A stretch of DNA of 7,690 nucleotides from Phycisphaerae bacterium (lineage in GTDB: Bacteria; Planctomycetota; Phycisphaerae; UBA1845; Fen-1342): contig JALHOX010000223.1 of the NCBI GenBank assembly GCA_022842805.1, forward strand, positions 1 through 7,690, in the 5' to 3' direction. Positions 5,409 through 7,690 of this stretch are shown here, piece by piece. Under the pieces are notes generated by a model. That model saw only the letters and a list, made by a program, of their open reading frames with translations. It did no database searches and had not been told where the DNA came from. Both the position numbers and the translations under genes were made by a program. The number at the start of each line of letters is the position of its first letter. Position 1 is the stretch's first letter.

Positions 5409-7214
5409 ATGACGCTTCGCACGCGGTTGATTCTGCTGCATTCCTCGCTCGCGGCGTTCGCGCTGCTCGCCACGGCGACGACGATCTTTCTGGTTCAGAA
5501 TCAACTGGCGGGCACGGCGCAGACCTTTGATCGGCTGGTGTCAGAAGCACAGTACGTGGATGAGGCACGGGCCCATTTGCAGACGCTGGACGTGCACCTT
5601 CACGAAGTGCTGATTGGGCGGCGGGCGGCCGATGAGGTGCTGGCTGCGGACAGTCGCGGGGTGGCGGCCCACCTTGCGGAGCTGGGGCGTTTGTGGGGGC
5701 CGGATGTCGCGCAAGGCCGAGATGACCCGATTGCGGCGCTGTCGGGCCGGCTGGGTCGGGAGCTGGGGGAGTTCATCGCGCGGGCTCGGCAGGGGGATTT
5801 GAGTCAGGCCGAGCAGCTCTTTAAGCGGTCGATGGAAGCTGAGACTCTGCCGGCTTGTGATCGGGCGCTGGTTCAGCTTCGGCGGGCCATCGACGCGCGG
5901 CGTGCTTCGGCCAGTGCGCGGCTGGTGGGCAACGATGCGATGATTCTCTGGGCGTCGTTGGCGTTGGGCGTGATCGGGACCGGGATCGTGGCGATCGGCG
6001 CGGTGATTGTCCGCCGCCGGCTCATTCAGCCGATCGAGCGTCTGTCGGTTGCGGCCGATGCGTTTGCGCGGGGCGACCTTTCGCAGCGTGTGGCGCTTGA
6101 TTCGGGCGACGAGCTGGCGGCGCTGGGGGGGACGCTGAACGACATGGCGGTGCGACTGAGCGCTTCGCAGCGCAAGTACCAGTCGTTGTTCGCGAATCTG
6201 CGCGACGGGCTGATCGTCTGTGACGCGGCCGGCGTGGTGCGCGAGTGCCACGATGGGGAGCCGCCGCTGCTGGGTGTTGCGGCGCGGCAGGCGGTGGGCG
6301 GGCGGATCGCCGAGATCTGGGCGGCGTGGCAATCGCCGGATTTGAACTGGATGGAGCTAACACGACGCGGGATCTCGGAGCGCGGCCCGATCCGGCTGAG
6401 CAATGTGGCCGTCGATCGGAACGGGTCGAGGCGACACTTTGATCTGACGGTGTACTCAGTCGAGCTGGAGGATCGGCCGCACGCGGCGTTTTCGCTACGC
6501 GACGTGAGCGGGCGGGTTCAGCTTGAGCAGGTGCGGGCGCGGGCGGAGGCGAGCGAGGTTGCGGTGCGCTTTGCGCGCGGGATTGCGCACGACTTCAAGA
6601 ATCTGCTCGGCGCGGCGCTGCATGCGCTGGGCGATGGGGTCGACAACCCGCGTGTGCGCACGGCACACGAAGCCTGTGAGCAGGCGGCGCGGCTGGCGCG
6701 GCGACTGATGCGATTTGCCACGATGGATGCGGGATCGGCGCAGCGCGTGGCGCTGGCGAGCGCGGTTGCAGACATCGTCGCGTCTCTGGGGCTGGAGCGG
6801 CGCGACGATATTCAGGTGGAGCTGAGACTGCCGTCGGACGCGTTTGCGATGGTTGATCCGGATCATCTCGCGCAGATCGTGCTGAACCTGATTACCAATG
6901 CGGTCGAGGCGATGCCTGCCGGCGGGCGTTTGTCGATCAGTGCCGGGCGCGACTGCATTCGCGAGGGCGAGGGGCCGCCGCCGACAGGGCAGGTGGCGCT
7001 GTGCGTCAGCGACACGGGAGTGGGGCTGAGCGTCGACGCGATGCGTCACATCTTTGAGCCGTTTTACTCCACCAAGCCGCGCGGCGACTACGGGCCGCGC
7101 GGGCTGGGCTTGGCCGTGACCTATGCGGCGGTGCGTCATTCGGGTGGGCATATTCGAGTTGAGAGCGAGCCGAACAAAGGCTCGACGTTCACGGTTTTCC
7201 TGCCGGCAGACTGA
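5409..7214 (+). CDS. Membrane sensor histidine kinase (periplasmic sensor, HAMP, PAS, HisKA, HATPase)
   Basis: The 601-residue kinase has membrane helices at about 7-29 and 178-201, enclosing a periplasmic region of about 148 residues that looks mainly alpha-helical, like four-helix-bundle sensors. A HAMP linker follows (about 202-254; P208, then D234-E235-L236), then a PAS-like domain (about 257-375) whose ligand cannot be told. The phospho-accepting histidine is H394 in AHDFKNLLG, a variant of the HDFNN-type H box. The ATPase domain has the N box NLITNAVEAMP (N497), G1 DTGVGL (535-540), F box IFEPFYSTKP and G2 GLGLAV (565-570). All are intact, so it should autophosphorylate. It is the last gene of the cluster and the likely partner of the regulator at 2345. 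A weak CGAG (5397-5400) lies 8 bases before the ATG, so coupling to upstream translation is plausible. The signal sensed is unknown; location beside exported proteins suggests an envelope cue. Confidence 0.93.
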   Translation: MTLRTRLILLHSSLAAFALLATATTIFLVQNQLAGTAQTFDRLVSEAQYVDEARAHLQTLDVHLHEVLIGRRAADEVLAADSRGVAAHLAELGRLWGPDVAQGRDDPIAALSGRLGRELGEFIARARQGDLSQAEQLFKRSMEAETLPACDRALVQLRRAIDARRASASARLVGNDAMILWASLALGVIGTGIVAIGAVIVRRRLIQPIERLSVAADAFARGDLSQRVALDSGDELAALGGTLNDMAVRLSASQRKYQSLFANLRDGLIVCDAAGVVRECHDGEPPLLGVAARQAVGGRIAEIWAAWQSPDLNWMELTRRGISERGPIRLSNVAVDRNGSRRHFDLTVYSVELEDRPHAAFSLRDVSGRVQLEQVRARAEASEVAVRFARGIAHDFKNLLGAALHALGDGVDNPRVRTAHEACEQAARLARRLMRFATMDAGSAQRVALASAVADIVASLGLERRDDIQVELRLPSDAFAMVDPDHLAQIVLNLITNAVEAMPAGGRLSISAGRDCIREGEGPPPTGQVALCVSDTGVGLSVDAMRHIFEPFYSTKPRGDYGPRGLGLAVTYAAVRHSGGHIRVESEPNKGSTFTVFLPAD

Positions 7215-7343
7215 GGTCGTTCCGGCCCGGCTGAAATCCGGTTCAGATTTCTCGTGTCGCGTCTCGACGTTTCTACGATTCAAACAAGACGGTGGATCAT
7301 GCGCTGCCGCCGTTGCGCCGCCGGCGCTTGACTACCTGGTGAT

Positions 7344-7366
7344 CGCAGGCCGCGTTCGGGTCTGCG
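7344..7366 (+). terminator. Candidate 8-base-pair hairpin downstream of the kinase gene
   Basis: CGCAGGCC (7344-7351) pairs with GGTCTGCG (7359-7366) through eight pairs including one G-U, around a 7-base loop. It is the most stable simple hairpin in the gap but has no T-run after it and lies 129 bases past the kinase stop. It could end the cluster transcript by a factor-dependent route, or be part of the leader of the next gene. Confidence 0.3.
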
Positions 7367-7478
7367 TGATGATCCAATCGTCGGTTTGATCACGGCCGAG
7401 GTCATTCGGCATCCGCCCCGTGGGCCGGGCCTTTGCACCGCCGCGCGTCATGGGTGGTCGGCTCGGAGCGAACGGGAC

Positions 7479-7484
7479 AGGGAG
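7479..7484 (+). promoter_or_regulatory. Ribosome binding site of the lipoprotein gene
   Basis: AGGGAG ends 7 bases before the ATG at 7492, a near-ideal Shine-Dalgarno that fixes this start. Confidence 0.7.
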
Positions 7485-7491
7485 ATTTACC

Positions 7492-7690
7492 ATGTGGATT
7501 TTGCTGCGAAGTCGACACCGGAGGGCGCGGGTCGCGACCGTGCTCGCGATGAGTGGGTTGCTGGCGTGCGCCATGGCGCCGACGGAAGGGACCGCCGATC
7601 GTGGCGATGAGTATGTGGTCATCGCGTACAACGATCTGGGCATGCACTGCATGGACGCGGACTACTCCGTCATGTCCATCCTGCCTCCTT
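7492..7690 (+). CDS. Predicted exported lipoprotein with NDLGMHC motif, N-terminal fragment
   Basis: The frame is open from ATG to the window end, giving 66 residues. A basic n-region (R6, R8, R10, R11, R13) and hydrophobic stretch 14-25 lead to L23-L24-A25-C26, a plausible lipobox, so the mature protein would be lipid-anchored at C26. After a short linker comes Y41-VVIAYNDLGMHCMDADYS, then SILPP. I associate the conserved-looking N-D-L-G-M-H-C and S-I-L-P-P pair with uncharacterised secreted bacterial proteins, but I cannot attach a function. The H52-C53 pair and nearby Met residues could suit metal binding, which is speculation. It has its own strong ribosome site and a 277-base gap from the kinase gene, so it is probably transcribed separately. 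The gene continues beyond the window. Confidence 0.75.
   Translation, partial: MWILLRSRHRRARVATVLAMSGLLACAMAPTEGTADRGDEYVVIAYNDLGMHCMDADYSVMSILPP

Larger units (their letters stand above)
7215..7491. other. Intergenic region after the kinase gene
   Basis: These 277 bases hold no convincing gene. Several short dyads are present: GAAATC/GATTTC at 7233-7251, a GCGCCG-C-CGGCGC palindrome at 7315-7327, and the stronger hairpin at 7344-7366. A promoter for the downstream lipoprotein gene is expected here. TTGACT (7328) and TTGATC (7387) resemble -35 boxes, but neither has a matching -10. Confidence 0.5.

Noticed and set aside
5541..6332. Minus-strand open frame of 263 codons opposite the kinase gene
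   Set aside because: It is antisense to a clear histidine kinase, with an Arg/Pro/His-rich translation and no motif.
7233..7251. GAAATC/GATTTC dyad just after the kinase stop, considered as a terminator
   Set aside because: The stem is short and A/T-rich, competes with an overlapping CTGAA/TTCAG pairing, and has no following T-run.
1..7690. Search for CRISPR arrays, insertion-sequence ends, tRNA genes and phage-type genes
   Set aside because: I saw no spaced direct repeats, transposase or integrase motifs, or cloverleaf-like sequence by eye.

Overview
The window is GC-rich, densely packed bacterial DNA that most likely comes from a planctomycete, perhaps of the Phycisphaerae type. The lineage is inferred from gene style: a pseudopilin with a GFTLVE leader and a degenerate H-X9-DG C-terminus, and an exported protein ending in dockerin/EF-hand-like repeats of the D-x-D-x-D-x-VDxxDF kind. 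Both are abundant in that phylum. No rRNA, tRNA, CRISPR array, insertion sequence or integrase was seen.

Region 1 (1-1127, + strand) is the distal end of a potassium-response operon. It holds the C-terminal ATPase domain of a KdpD sensor kinase, coupled by a 4-base overlap to a complete KdpE response regulator. The kdpFABC pump genes are expected upstream, outside the window. Region 2 (1208-1948, - strand) is a convergent gene for a membrane cytochrome b561-family protein. An 80-base gap containing a stem-loop separates it from kdpE.

Region 3 (1949-2344) is a 396-base divergent intergenic region. It carries a run of ten A bases and two inverted repeats, and probably holds the promoters for both flanking genes. 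Region 4 (2345-7214, + strand) is a tight four-gene cluster: an OmpR/PhoB-type response regulator, an exported protein with four EF-hand-like loops, a pseudopilin-like protein, and a 601-residue membrane histidine kinase with HAMP and PAS domains. The first pair overlaps by 4 bases and the other gaps are 19 and 34 bases, so one transcript is likely. A regulator and a sensor kinase therefore bracket two envelope or secreted proteins, which suggests a signalling pathway tied to an exported structure. This is the most interesting feature of the window.

Region 5 (7215-7491) is noncoding and contains a good hairpin but no U-tract. Region 6 (7492-7690) is the start of a predicted lipoprotein with an N-D-L-G-M-H-C motif; it runs off the window. 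Family assignments for the regulators, kinases, cytochrome and pseudopilin are secure. Functions of the two unnamed exported proteins are unknown.
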